A stretch of DNA of 64,000 nucleotides from Ashinkailepas kermadecensis (GCA_034440615.1 JAOTOM010005186.1:1221001-1285000), one strand, 5' to 3'; shown: positions 46,931-60,654, counted from the stretch's first letter. A program made the numbers and translations. The notes: generated by a model from the sequence alone, not told the origin.

Positions 46931-47307
46931 AGCCAGCCTACTAGCGAGCCTGCTCATATCACAGCATATTGTTTTATTAATAGCCGTGCTGAGGTCCTTA
47001 ATGCTATAATAGGTAAATCCAGAGAGTGACCGTTATGTTGGGGAATGGCCTGACGTCATGGGTATATACGTATCGGGTCCTTTTAGCAGAAGTCGTCAAG
47101 CAGAATGCTTACACTTACTTGATATTTTAAAATTATATGGTCAGGCTGTATAGTCAGGTCAAGTACGTTCATGCTTGATTACACTCGATACATCACTTTT
47201 GAAGTACAAACAATTTGTTTCCAAGGACTGGTATGATGTTGAACATCTTCGTAAACTATCCAGGCTCCGATCTTGCTACCTGACCTTGGGTTACGCTGTG
47301 ACGATAT
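46931..47307. other. Unique spacer before CA/TA microsatellite
   Basis: About 375 bp of aperiodic sequence; nothing recognised. Confidence 0.5.

Positions 47308-48319
<1,012 letters not shown>

Positions 48320-48376
<57 letters not shown>
48320..48376. repeat. (TA)n microsatellite, ~28 copies
   Basis: Uninterrupted TA repeat. Confidence 0.97.
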
Positions 48377-48379
<3 letters not shown>

Positions 48380-48629
48380 TTTACTTGTATAATACCCAAC
48401 ACTTATCGCGAATAGTCAGAGGTATAGTAGAATTCGTTTAATTGACAGTGAGTATGAGAAAAGGATCCAGCTGCATCAACGCGGAGGAGACCCAGCACGT
48501 GAAGTGCAGGAAACAAATTCCAGCCTTTATCCGTAATTGAAGCAAATCAGCAGGTGTTTCGGCTCAACAACAGGTAAGATGTTTTGGTGGGTCAGACTTT
48601 CGGTGGTGTTTCGAATCCTTCTTCCAGGA
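48377..48629. other. Unique spacer
   Basis: About 250 bp of aperiodic sequence before the 80-bp array. Confidence 0.5.
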
Positions 48630-50100
48630 GCGGGGTGCAGGTGTGGTGACCCGTGGTGCCGATATGTCCAGCAGCGGCCGGCGGCCCGCCCCTGTGACCT
48701 GACCCAGCCGCGGGGTGCAGGTGTGGTGACCCGTGGTGCCGATATGTCCAGCAGCGGTCGGCGGGCCGCCCCTGTGACCTGACCCAGCCGCGGGGTGGAG
48801 GTGTGGTGACCCGTGGTGCCGATATGTCCAGCAGCGGCCGGCGCCCCCTGTGACCTGACCCAGCCGCGGGGTGCAGGTGTGGTGACCCGTGGTGCCGATA
48901 TGTCCAGCAGCGGCGGCCGGCGGTCGGCGGGCCGCCCTTGACCTGACCCAGCCGCGGGGTGGAGGTGTGGTGACCCGTGGTGCCGATATGTCCAGCAGCG
49001 GCCGGCGGCCCGCCCCTGTGACCTGACCCAGCCGCGGGGTGGAGGTGTGGTGACCCGTGGTGCCGATATGTCCAGCAGCGGTCGGCCGGCGGTCGGCGGC
49101 CCGCCCCTGTGACCTGACCCAGCCGCGGGGTGGAGGTGTGGTGACCCGTGGTGCCGATATGTCCAGCAGCGGCCGGCCGGCGGTCGGCGGGCCGCCCCTG
49201 TGACCTGACCCAGCCGCGGGGTGCAGGTGTGGTGACCCGTGGTGCCGATATGTCCAGCAGCGGCCGGCCGGCGGTCGGCGGCCCGCCCCTGTGACCTGAC
49301 CCAGCCGCGGGGTGGAGGTGTGGTGACCCGTGGTGCCGATATGTCCAGCAGCGGCCGGCGGCCCGCCCCTGTGACCTGACCCAGCCGCGGGGTGCAGGTG
49401 TGGTAACCCGTGGTGCCGATATGTCCAGCAGCGGCCGGCGGCCCTCACGGCCCCCTGTGACCTGACCCAGCCGCGGGGTGCAGGTGTGGTGACCCGTGGT
49501 GCCGATATGTCCAGCAGCGGCCGGCGGCCCGCCCCTGTGACCTGACCCAGCCGCGGGGTGCAGGTGTGGTGACCCGTGGTGCCGATATGTCCAGCAGCGG
49601 CCGGCGGCCCGCCCCTGTGACCTGACCCAGCCGCGGGGTGCAGGTGTGGTGACCCGTGGTGCCGATATGTCCAGCAGCGGCCGGCGGCCCGCCCCTGTGA
49701 CCTGACCCAGCCGCGAGGTGCAGGTGGTGACCCGTGGTGCCGATATGTCCAGCAGGCGGCCGGCGCCCCTGTGACCTGACCCAGCCGCGGGGTGCAGGTG
49801 TGGTGACCCGTGGTGCCGATATGTCAGATATCCAGCAGCGGCCGGCGGCCCCCCGACCTGACCCAGCCGCGGGGTGGAGGTGTGGTGACCCGTGGTGCCG
49901 ATATGTCCAGCAGCGGCCGGCGGCCCGCCCCTGTGACCTGACCCAGCCGCGGGGTGCAGGGGCGGGGCCCCGGGGGCCGTATATCCCCGGGGGGGGGGCG
50001 GCCCCCCCCCCTTAACCCAGCCGCGGGGTGCAGGTGTGGTGACCCGTGGTGCCGATATGTCCAGCAGCGGCCGGCCGGCGGTCGGCGGGCCGCCCCTGCA
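48630..50100. repeat. Minisatellite, ~80-bp unit, ~18 copies
   Basis: GTGCCGATATGTCCAGCAGC recurs at 80-bp spacing (48661 region and 48741 onward) with length variants of about 70 to 90 bp caused by gain or loss of GGCCGGCGG words. The minus-strand 575-codon frame is an artefact. One unit (about 49957-50018) appears corrupted. Confidence 0.97.
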
Positions 50101-50731
50101 GCGGCCCCTCGGCGGCCGTGAGAGGCGGCGCCAGCGCGGCTCGTCCGTGGCAGCAGAGGAGCGCCGCTGACTGCCGACTCGACCTGCGCGGCCGCCACCC
50201 GCCAGTGTAGTCGGCGGGCGGGCCGCGGGAGGCGCGCCAGGCGAGACGTGCGCCGACGCTCCGACGTCAGAGCGCGTGAGACGACCAGCAGACCGTCGGG
50301 ACCGTCGCCGCGATGACAAGGTAGCGTGCTCCTCGCAGGGGATGTCGCCCGGCCGGCGGCCAATCGTGACGCTGTGCTGTCTGACGGTGACGTCACCAGA
50401 AGGTGACGGTGGCTCGTCGACAGCCCGGGATGTGCTGTCTGTGCTGTCCGTCTGCGGCCATGTCTCCCGATCGCAGGGGTTGACCAGAAGGTCAACCAGG
50501 CATCAGGCTCAGTGCTGCCAGAAGGTGACGGTGGTTCGTCGACAGCCCGGGATCCTTGGACGGTGTTTGGAAAGAATGAGCCGCCCCTGGGATTCCGGGA
50601 TGAATCAATCGCTGACACTTATCCCGTTGCGCTGGCTGCGAGGATGATCCCTGGCAAAAGACGAAGTCCACTCTTCTGAACTCCAAGATGACGCTTCTGT
50701 GAGAATTGATCCGCCACGTTCAACCGCAGAA
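50101..50731. other. Aperiodic block with 34-bp direct repeat
   Basis: CCAGAAGGTGACGGTGGYTC is present at 50396 and 50518 (122-bp spacing, 34 bp shared). Otherwise unique and GC-rich to the left. Confidence 0.6.
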
Positions 50732-50788
50732 AGATACCGCCATGATACCGCCATGATACCGCCATGATACCGCCATGATACCGCCATG
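50732..50788. repeat. Tandem repeat, 11-bp unit GATACCGCCAT, ~5 copies
   Basis: Perfect 11-bp repeats. Confidence 0.97.
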
Positions 50789-50843
50789 CGCGTACGAGTC
50801 TGATGTAGATCACCAGATCAGTTCGCGGGAACACGACCTGGAA

Positions 50844-50921
50844 ATTGTCCATGACTTACGGTATCCATTATCCATAGGCTGATCTCCAATTGCTTACACT
50901 GAATGTCAAGTCATGGACAAT
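50844..50921. repeat. Perfect 14-bp inverted repeat, 50-bp loop
   Basis: ATTGTCCATGACTT (50844-50857) faces AAGTCATGGACAAT (50908-50921). Confidence 0.9.
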
Positions 50922-51005
50922 ATCAAGATCTGAGGGTAATCTTTTATTGGGAGCATGGAGCACGTTGCGTGTCACCTACCCATTAGTTGAAGGAACAAGT
51001 AAACA

Positions 51006-51666
51006 GAAGACATTGTATACAGATTAAAAGTTAAATTGATATTCACGATCCAGGAAAGGCTAAAAGTCAAAGTCAGTCAAGGGGTCTGTTCCTAACCCGG
51101 CTCCAAAAAAAAGAGTAGAGCAACTTGGAGCAACTTGGAGCAGTTCGGAGCTGGCTCGGTAAAAACGAGCGCTGGAACGTCTGGAGCAACTTGGAGTAGA
51201 AATCAGCTGTTTGTGCTTGTATTATACATGTAGGTTCAGTGTTCATGTCTGTATGAAAGGAAATTACATCCTGAAGGATAATAAAATAATTATTAAATAC
51301 ATTCTTAAAAACCCCCTCACAGTCCAGTGAAACACTTCAAAATTAAAACACAAAAATTTGAGGCAGTCACAAAGCGCTTCGCAAATGTTCTTCAGCGCCA
51401 CATTTGTGCTACTCCAAACTGCTCCAAGCTGGCCCTGCTCTCGGCCGGAGTAAGTTGGAGTAGATTGAAGCTACTCCGATCTGCTCCGAAAACGCACGGG
51501 AACACGGAGCAGCTACTCCAAGTTGCTCGGAGCAGTTTGGAGCAGGGTCAGGTAGTGTATGGTTTGGCAATGAGCTATGGCCAAACCGTCGCAAGATAGC
51601 TTTACACTTTTCTGACTGAAGTCTTTCCTGGATCGTGAAGATCAATTTAACTTTCAATATGTCTTC
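51006..51666. mobile_element. Fold-back / MITE-like element with long imperfect terminal inverted repeats
   Basis: A 32-bp arm at 51027-51058 is matched 31/32 by the inverted arm at 51623-51654 (core AAATTGAT, then TTCACGATCCAGGAAAG). GAAGACAT at 51006-51013 and ATGTCTTC at 51659-51666 extend the arms past an 8-bp indel. Inside are further inverted words: GAGCAACTTGGAG at 51118, 51128 and 51184 against CTCCAAGTTGCTC at 51516-51528. There is no transposase frame and no target duplication I can confirm. A non-autonomous DNA transposon is the best reading; superfamily unknown. Confidence 0.7.
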
Positions 51667-51768
51667 AATGATCTACCGCCAGGAAATACGCGTCTTTCTG
51701 AACCATGTAGGTAGATAGAAGTTGCAGACCAGTGCTCATCAGCATGCATAGCTTCCCGTCGCGTCATG

Positions 51769-51862
51769 CAGCGACATGTAGCAGCGGCATGTAGCAGCGA
51801 CGGGTAGCAACGACAGGTAGCAGCGACAGGTAGCAGCGACATGTAGCAGCGACAGGTAGCAG
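51769..51862. repeat. Minisatellite, 13-bp unit, ~7 copies
   Basis: AGCGACAGGTAGC repeats with CAT/GGG variants. Confidence 0.94.
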
Positions 51863-52447
51863 TGAGTCGGCTCATCTACATCTGCATCTACCCACCTAGC
51901 ACCGCCAGCTTTCATAGCGCCACAGCACATATGTGGCCTCGTCTGCTGGCCCTCAACAGCCTCGCATGTGACGTGGGGGGTTGCCGTACGGATTTGGGAG
52001 ATCCTTCTTCGTGGAGCCGGAAGCCACGTTCCACGTGTGCACGTGTGAACGACTGGTGTTCGAGATCCAATGTTCACTTGAGCCGCCTTCCCTGAACCCA
52101 ATATTACTTCCTCGTTGAATTGCGTCTTGCAGCACTCAGCACGCCGCCAAATGCGTGCGCGGCTGCAGCTGGCTGGTCATGTGGACAGCTACGGGCCGGT
52201 GATAATTGGAACGGGTATTGATTTACGACTGACACTGATTGAACAGCTGTATTAGGTGTCAGGGTTGCGACCGGCGTTGATTGATGGGCGGCTCGACAGT
52301 CGGTGATTTGTCGGCGTTGGCACAAGCACATAAGGGCCTAGAAACGTGCTAAATTGTGGCGACGTCAGCATTTTGCCAAGTAGATTATTACCATGCAAAC
52401 ACCGCAGGTCTAATGATCAATTAAAGTTCCGAACTTCTGTGGCATAG
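51863..52447. other. Aperiodic block, no recognisable gene
   Basis: Unique sequence of about 580 bp; nothing recognised. Confidence 0.5.
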
Positions 52448-52912
52448 TCCCCTGTCCATACTCCTTCCCTACTCATTCCCTACTCTTTCTCTACTCCTTC
52501 CCTACTCCTTCCCCACTCCTTCCCTACTCCTTCCCTACTCCTTCCCTACTCCTTCCATACTCCTTCCCTACTCCTTCCCTACTCCTTCCCTACTCCTTCC
52601 CTACTCCTTCCATACTCCTTCCCTACTCCTTCCCTACTCCTTCCCTACTCCTTCCCTACTCCTTCCCTACTCCTTCCCTACTCCTTCCCTACTCCTTCCC
52701 TACTCCTTCCCTACTCCTTCCCTACTCCTTCCCTACTCCTTCCCTACTCCTTCCCTACTCTTTCCATATTATTTCCCTACTCCTTCCCTACTCCTTCCCT
52801 ACTCTTTCCATATTATTTCCCTACTCTTTCCCTACTCCTTCCCTCTTCCTTCCTTACTCCTTCCATACTCATCCCTACTCCTTCCCTACTCATTCCTTAC
52901 TCCTTCCCTACG
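52448..52912. repeat. Minisatellite, 11-bp unit TACTCCTTCCC, ~41 copies
   Basis: Pyrimidine-rich 11-mer with occasional CATACTC, TCTTTCC and CATATTATT variants; the CATATTATT variant appears twice about 55 bp apart, suggesting block duplication. Confidence 0.97.
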
Positions 52913-53255
52913 CCCATGCATGCACGGTGATAAGATGATCAGTACGGTTCCTTCAGCTTTAATACAGCTCTATAACATTTTACTGAGTATAAAATAGTAA
53001 CTGAACATACGGAGTCGAAGGTGATCGTGCTACAAATGCTCCCATAGCACGACTTTAACGTGCAGTTTGCCAGATGGATTGTGTCATTGCTATAAAGCTG
53101 AAGCTGCTATGGTGAGCCACAGAGGTTTCCCCCGCCTCGGTGTGGCCCTTACTACGAGAAAACTGGGCAGGCTCGTGGGCTGACCGTGATTACTGGTGTG
53201 TGCGCTAGCCCTAGATGGCCAGCTGAGGTGGCACTCTCGCCTTTCCTAGGGCCCC
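52913..53255. other. Unique spacer
   Basis: About 340 bp, aperiodic; nothing recognised. Confidence 0.5.
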
Positions 53256-53545
53256 CTTTGTCTTGTCTCAGATCAGCTTGTCTTGTTTCACCTCATATTG
53301 TCTTGTCTCAGAACATCTTGTCTTGTTTCAGATCATCTTGCCTTTCCTCGGATCATCTTGCCTTGGCTCGGATCATCTTGTCTTGTCTCAGATCATATTG
53401 TCTTGGTTCAGGTCATCTTTCCTTTCCTCGGATCCTCTTGCCTTGCATCCAATCATCTTGTCTTGTCTCGAACCCTCTTGTCTGGCCCCGGAAATGCTTG
53501 TCTTGTCCCGGATCCTTTTGTCCTGCATAGGATCCTCTTGTCAGT
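53256..53545. repeat. Minisatellite, 20-bp unit, ~14 copies
   Basis: CTTGTCTTGTCTCAGATCAT repeats in 20-bp phase with CCTTTCCTCGG and CCTTGGCTCGG variants. Confidence 0.95.
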
Positions 53546-54734
<1,189 letters not shown>

Positions 54735-55003
54735 TGCCAGGGGCGGATCCAGTCAGATACCAGGGGCGGATCCAGTCAGATGCCAAGGGAAGATCTAATG
54801 GCATACCAGGGGCGGATCAAGTCAGATACCAGGGGCGGATCCAGTCAGATGCCAAGGGAAGATCTAATGACACACCAGGGGCGGATCCAGTCAGATGCCA
54901 AGGGAAGATCTAATGACATACCAGGGGCGGATCCAGTCAGATGCCAAGGGAAGATCTAATGACATACCAGGGGCGGATCAAGTCAGATACCGGGGATGGA
55001 TCC
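54735..55003. repeat. Minisatellite, 23-bp unit in 46-bp pairs, ~11.6 copies
   Basis: Unit A (ACCAGGGGCGGATCCAGTCA plus GAT) and diverged unit B (GCCAAGGGAAGATCTAATGA plus CAT) alternate in most of the array, giving a 46-bp period. Confidence 0.95.
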
Positions 55004-55259
55004 TACCGATCAGTTTGGAACGGAAAACCATTGGAGAGCGGAATAGGCGTGTAAAATAATGAAAAGACGAATGGAAGTACCCCTTGAAATGCTAAGAATC
55101 ACGTCGACAAGAGTATTTTCTCCATAGCTAATCTACAGCTCTAAATAAAATCATGGTGGGAAAGCAATGTCGTTTGTTTCTTGAGTGGTGCGGGAGGGTG
55201 AAAAGGCAAAGGTCCATTTCCGCTGATCCCATCAGTGATGACATTGCCGACCTGCCGCT
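55004..55259. other. Unique spacer
   Basis: About 255 bp, aperiodic; nothing recognised. Confidence 0.5.
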
Positions 55260-55560
55260 CACTACTGACACATGTCGTCTTGCGTTCACTGACACATGTC
55301 GTCACTACTGACACATGTCGTAACTACTGACACATGTCGTATTGCGTCCACTGACACATGTCGTCACTACTGACACATGTCGTAACTACTCACACATGTC
55401 GTCTTGCGTTCACTGACACATGTCGTCACTACTGACACATGTCTTGCGTTCACTGACACATGTCTTGCGTTCACTGACACATGTCTTGCGTTCACTGACA
55501 CATGCCGTCGCTGCTGACAAATGTCTTGCGTTCACTGACACGTGTCAATACATGTCAATA
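55260..55560. repeat. Minisatellite, variable 18-21-bp unit around CTGACACATGTC
   Basis: CTGACACATGTC is followed by GTCACTA, GTAACTA or TTGCGTTCA tails, giving a variable period and about 15 copies. Confidence 0.93.
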
Positions 55561-55821
55561 CATTGATACACATGTCTTCAATGCATACATACATGTCGTC
55601 TTGCGAGAAGGCTCTCCGTGAAGTTAAGCGAATCGCTCCATCGCTTCAAAGTGAGCGAATTCTTCCCAGCGACATCTCAAACGAATCGGCCGCTTCCACC
55701 GCGCGAGGCTGGCAGAGCCGTGGGGTGGGCGGCGCGGCGCCTCATCACCGCACCGTCTGCACCGGTCCGTGCCATGGCTCGATGCCAAGCTGTCGCCATA
55801 GCAACAGCGTCGCCAGTTGCA
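55561..55821. other. Unique spacer
   Basis: About 260 bp, CG-rich; nothing recognised. Confidence 0.5.
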
Positions 55822-56399
55822 CCACCATCCGACCATCGCCGCCTGGGTGGCCCACCAATGGTCACGAAACCGACTAGCACCGCCTATGTGGCCCACCAAT
55901 GGTCACGAAACTGACCATTATCGCCTGGGTGGCCCACCAATGGTCACGAGACTGACCATTATCGCCTGGGTGGCCCACCAATGGTCACGAAACCGACTAG
56001 CACCGCCTATGTGGCCTACCAATGGTCACGAGACTGACCATTATCGCCTGGGTGGCCCACCAATGGTCACGAGACTGACCATTATCGCCTGGGTGGCCCA
56101 TCAATGGTCACGAGACTGACCATTATCGTCTGGGTGGCCCATCAATGGTCACGAGACTGACCATTATCGCCTATGTGGCCCACCAATGGTCACGAGACTG
56201 ACCATTATCGCCTGGGTGGCCCACCAATGGTCACGAGACTGACCATTATCGCCTATGTGGCCCACCAATGGTCACGAGACTGACCATTATCGTCTGGGTG
56301 GCCCATCAATGGTCACGAGACTGACCATTATCGCCTGGGTGGCCCACCAATGGTCACGAGACTGACCATTATCGCCTGGGTGGCCCACCAATGGTCACT
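55822..56399. repeat. Minisatellite, 41-bp unit, ~14 copies, hairpin in most units
   Basis: ACCATTATCGCCTGGGTGGC begins the unit; CCACCAATGG follows. AATGGTCA and TGACCATT, 6 bases apart, form a perfect 8-bp inverted repeat in most units. CTATGTGGCC and GTCTGGGTGG variants recur in ordered blocks. Confidence 0.97.
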
Positions 56400-57511
56400 G
56401 AAAAGCCGACAGCGCCTTCCGGTCGCGTGCTCCGAGAGCGGCCAGGGTGGGGGAGACGTGAGCCGGCGTGCTTTAATTCCATCGATCTGGGTCCCGTGCC
56501 TTGCCCGTGTCGTCCTGCTACTCCGGGCTTCCGCTCCGTCCCGGCTCGTCGCGGGCTTCTTCCGCGAAGCCTGGTGTACTTCGCTCGCTTGCTGCTAAGT
56601 TGGAGCCTTTTAGTGAGTTGTGTAAACATTTGGTTGCTATCAGCCACACCACCAACACCAGAGAATGTTCAGGGACAACGATAGTCGTCGGAATGTTGCC
56701 ATGAACCAGGTGGCCGCACTTACGATTGTGGTCCCGGAACAAAATTGGCAATTTTCCAACTGGATTGACAGTGGTTGTTCCCAGTGATCCAGGGGCGACT
56801 AGGTGTTCAGTGCATTTTCTCCTGTTCTGTGATGGATGCTGATTAGCGTTCTTAATGCTCAGCAATACTCACAAGCACCCCGGCATTTTCAACGCCCCAT
56901 TCCCTCAACACCACCCAAGGATCTAGGCACCAGGAGGGACCATCAACACGCCCGCTAAATGTCAATGAAGCAGCCTGATCTTATCACTGCATTTCTGCAG
57001 CTGCTCAGAACGGTCCTGGCAGTGTCAACCCCGCCAGAGGTTCATCGCCCTCAGTAATCTCCTGGACCCGCCACTGATTCAACGGCGAAGCTTCGGGTGC
57101 ATCCATGCTCGAACTCATCCTCACACCCACGGCTCATTCGTCAACGGCTGTGGATGCTGAAGAGCATTGCGCCATTCCAGACCCACTGCAATCGAGTGGA
57201 CGCCCTTAAGCCTGACGGCTGAGCTCTCAGTGAGCTCTATTGTGCCGTAGTGGCAGCAGAGTGGCCGGTGCTGTTCACGCACCCGGCGCCCTACGTGTCA
57301 TCCGCTGCAAGCTTCTAGGAAAAGCTTGTGGCTGCCCAAGTGTCTGCCAAATGTCTGCCTCGAGATCGCAGGCTGCGCCCACCCTCGAACTCCTCGGATG
57401 CCCCTTCTCCTCGCGGTGGTCATTTTGCCACCGGAGGTGGTCTCTGGCTGCGTGGCGATGACGTTGGCAGCTTACGGCTACCCTGGCTGGTGCCCGTCCT
57501 GTCTGGTATGT
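56400..57511. other. Aperiodic 1.1-kb block
   Basis: Unique sequence with frames under 130 codons and no recognised domain. Confidence 0.5.
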
Positions 57512-57703
57512 ACATACCGACCCTGGCAGACCATCGACTGTGTAGTGCCGACCCTGGAAGACCATCGCTTGCCTGGTGCCGACCCTGGAAGACCATCGCC
57601 TGTCTGTTGCTGACCCCGGCAGACCATCGCCTGTGTAGTGCCGACCCTGGAAGACCATCGCCTGTCTGTTGCTGACCCCGGCAGACCAACGCCTGTGTAG
57701 TGC
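57512..57703. repeat. Minisatellite, 31-bp unit, 6 copies
   Basis: TAGTGCCGACCCTGGAAGAC begins units at 57543 and 57574 (first base varies); TGTTGCTGACCCCGGCAGAC variants alternate in the second half. Confidence 0.94.
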
Positions 57704-59142
57704 AGTGGTCCCCGGTGGCCGCAGTGGTCCCCGGTGGCCTCAGTGGTCCCCGATGGCCGCAGTGGTCCCCGGTGGCCTCAGTGGTCCCCGGTGGCCGCAG
57801 TGGTCCCCGGTGGCCTCAGTGGTCCCCGATGGCCGCAGTGGTCCCCGATGGCCTCAGTGGTCCCCGGTGGCCGCAGTGGTCCCCGGTGGCCTCAGTGGTC
57901 CCCTGTGGCCTCAGTGGTCCCCGGTGGCCTCAGTGGTCCCCGGTGGCCGCAGTGGTCCCCGATGGCCGCAGTGGTCCCCGATGGCCGCAGTGGTCCCCGA
58001 TGGCCTCAGTGGTCCCCGGTGGCCTCAGTGGTCCCCGGTGGCCTCAGTGGTCCCCGGTGGCCGCAGTGGTCCCCGGTGGCCTCAGTGGTCCCCGGTGGCC
58101 TCAGTGGTCCCCGGTGGCCTCAGTGGTCCCCGGTGGCCTCAGTGGTCCCCGGTGGCCTCGGTGGTCCCCGGTGGCCTCGGTGGTCCCCGGTGGCCGCAGT
58201 GGTCCCCGGTGGCCGCAGTGGTCCCCTGTGGCCACAGTGGTCCCCGATGGCCGCAGTGGTCCCGGTGGCCTCAGTGGTCCCCGGTTTCCTCAGTGGTCCC
58301 CGGTGGCCTCAGTGGTCCCCGGTGGCCTCAGTGGTCCCCGGTGGCCTCGGTGGTCCCCGGTGGCCGCAGTGGTCCCCGGTGGCCTCAGTGGTCCCCGATG
58401 GCCTCAGTGGTCCCCGGTGGCCTCAGTGGTCCCCGATGGCCGCAGTGGTCCCCGATGGCCTCAGTGGTCCCCGATGGCCGCAGTGGTCCCCGGTGGCCGC
58501 AGTGGTCCCCGATGGCCGCAGTGGTCCCCGATGGCCGCAGTGGTCCCCGATGGCCGCAGTGGTCCCCGGTGGCCTCAGTGGTCCCCGATGGCCGCAGTGG
58601 TCCCCGGTGGCCTCAGTGGTCCCCGATGGCCGCAGTGGTCCCCGGTGGCCTCAGTGGTCCCCGGTGGCCTCAGTGGTCCCCGGTGGCCGCAGTGGTCCCC
58701 GATGGCCGCAGTGGTCCCCTGTGGCCTCAGTGGTCCCCGGTGGCCGCAGTGGTCCCCTGTGGCCTCAGTGGTCCCCGGTGGCCGCAGTGGTCCCCTGTGG
58801 CCTCAGTGGTCCCCGGTGGTCTCAGTGGTCCCGGTGGCCTCAGTGGTCCCCTGTGTCCTCAGTGGTCCCGGTGGCCGCAGTGGTCCCCTGTGGCCGCAGT
58901 GGTCCCCTGTGTCCTCAGTGGTCCCCGGTGGCCGCAGTGGTCCCCGGTGGCCTCAGTGGTCCCCGGTGGCCTCAGTGGTCCCCGGTGGCCTCAGTGGTCC
59001 CCGATGGCCGCAGTGGTCCCCTGTGGCCTCAGTGGTCCCCGGTGGCCGCAGTGGTCCCCTGTGGCCTCAGTGGTCCCCGGTGGCCGCAGTGGTCCCCTGT
59101 GGCCTCAGTGGTCCCCGGTGGCCTCAGTGGTCCCCGGTGGGG
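57704..59142. repeat. Minisatellite, 19-bp unit, ~76 copies
   Basis: CAGTGGTCCCCGGTGGCCT/G repeats with GATGG and CTGTGG variants and occasional 1-bp deletions (GGTCCCGG). The forward frames of 486 to 870 codons reading SGPRWPQWS-like repeats overlap in all phases and are not credible. Confidence 0.98.
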
Positions 59143-59304
59143 GGTCTTCGTGGTGTGGTCGCGTGACAGTGTCGCGTTTCCACCGCACCACTAATCCGGC
59201 GCGCGGTTTACGACACGACTCCGCCGCGTATCGTCCCGCTGCATCACTCATCTGGCCTCCAGCGACTGCCTCCGGCGACTGCCTCGACCCTGCTGACAAC
59301 CGGC
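59143..59304. other. Unique spacer between two large arrays
   Basis: About 160 bp of aperiodic sequence. Confidence 0.6.
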
Positions 59305-60222
59305 GCTCCAGCCGCGGGAAGAGAGTGCGCACCAGCTACGGGAAGAGAGTACGCACCAGCCACGGGAAGAGAGTACGCTCCAGCCACGGGAAGAGAGTAC
59401 GCACCAGCTACGGGAAGAGAGTATGCACCAGCCGCGGGAAGAGAGTATGCACCAGCCATGGGAAGAGAGTGCGCACCAGCTACGGGAAGAGAGTATGCAC
59501 CAGCCATGGGAAGAGAGTGCGCACCAGCTACGGGAAGAGAGTATGCACCAGCCGCGGGAAGAGAGTATGCACCAGCCATGGGAAGAGAGTGCGCACCAGC
59601 TACGGGAAGAGAGTATGCACCAGCCATGGGAAGAGAGTGCGCACCAGCTACGGGAAGAGAGTACGCACCAGCCACGGGAAGAGAGTATGCGCGCACCAGC
59701 TACGGGAAGAGAGTACGCACCAGCCGCGGGAAGAGAGTACGCACCAGCCACGGGAAGAGAGTATGCACCAGCCGCGGGAAGAGAGTACGCACCAGCTACG
59801 GGAAGAGAGTATGCACCAGCCACGGGAAGAGAGTATGCACCAGCCGCGGGAAGAGAGTACGCACCAGCCATGGGAAGAGAGTACGCACCAGCCACGGGAA
59901 GAGAGTACGCACCAGCCATGGGAAGAGAGTGCGCACCAGCTACGGGAAGAGAGTACGCACCAGCCGCGGGAAGAGAGTACGCACCAGCCACGGGAAGAGA
60001 GTATGCACCAGCCGTGGGAAGAGAGTACGCACCAGCCATGGGAAGAGAGTACGCACCAGCTACGGGAAGAGAGTACGCACCAGCCACGGGAAGAGAGTAT
60101 GCACCAGCCGCGGGAAGAGAGTACGCACCAGCCATGGGAAGAGAGTACGCACCAGCCACGGGAAGAGAGTACGCACCAGCCACGTGAAGAGAGTACGCAC
60201 CAGCCATGGGAAGAGAGTACGA
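59305..60222. repeat. Minisatellite, 25-bp unit, ~36 copies
   Basis: GGGAAGAGAGTACGCACCAG plus CCACG repeats with TATGC/GTGCG and TACG/CGCG/CATG variants. One unit carries an extra GCGC near 59691. Confidence 0.98.
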
Positions 60223-60423
60223 GCACTGGCGATACGGCTGGTGAGCGCTACCAACTCGGACCAGCAGCGTCACGGCCGTGACACACCTCCAGATTTGGTC
60301 TTCGCGCGACGTGGATCCGTTGTTAAATTGGTTTTATATTCAACTTTTCACAACAGTTCGGTCAACACTAGTGTAGCTGAGCGAAAACTGAGTCAACTTC
60401 GCCGTGGAATAAGTTAGGACGTC

Positions 60424-60500
60424 ATCACTCAGACGGGCCTGTGTTATCACTCAGACTGGTCTGCGATATCACTCGGACGGGTCTGTGCTATCACTCAGAC
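60424..60500. repeat. Tandem repeat, 22-bp unit, ~3.5 copies
   Basis: ATCACTCAGACGGGCCTGTG starts at 60424, 60446 and 60468. Confidence 0.92.
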
Positions 60501-60541
60501 GATGTCAGGTGTTCCTTTGAAGCCCGGCGGGGGAGTGCCGA

Positions 60542-60555
60542 CCCCCCCCCCCCCC
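60542..60555. repeat. Poly-C run (C14)
   Basis: A 14-base C homopolymer; length uncertain. Confidence 0.9.
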
Positions 60556-60654
60556 AGCGATCTATGCTGCTCTCTGGTGACGTGTTGACGCAGCCTGTCA
60601 GCGGGCCACGTGCCGCCCCGCCCGACCATTTGTGCTGCTCATAGTCCGGCCCTG

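Noticed and set aside
48630..50100. CRISPR-like spaced repeats
   Set aside because: The whole 80-bp unit is conserved, so there are no unique spacers; the same holds for the 41, 43, 61 and 69-bp arrays, and the genome is eukaryotic.
48592..50319. 575-codon minus-strand frame
   Set aside because: It follows the 80-bp array, whose unit lacks stops; units change length freely, which would shift any real reading frame.
57669..60281. 870-codon frame with WPQWSP-like and basic repeats
   Set aside because: It joins two unrelated arrays (19 bp and 25 bp), other phases and the reverse strand are equally open, and there is no conserved domain or gene structure.
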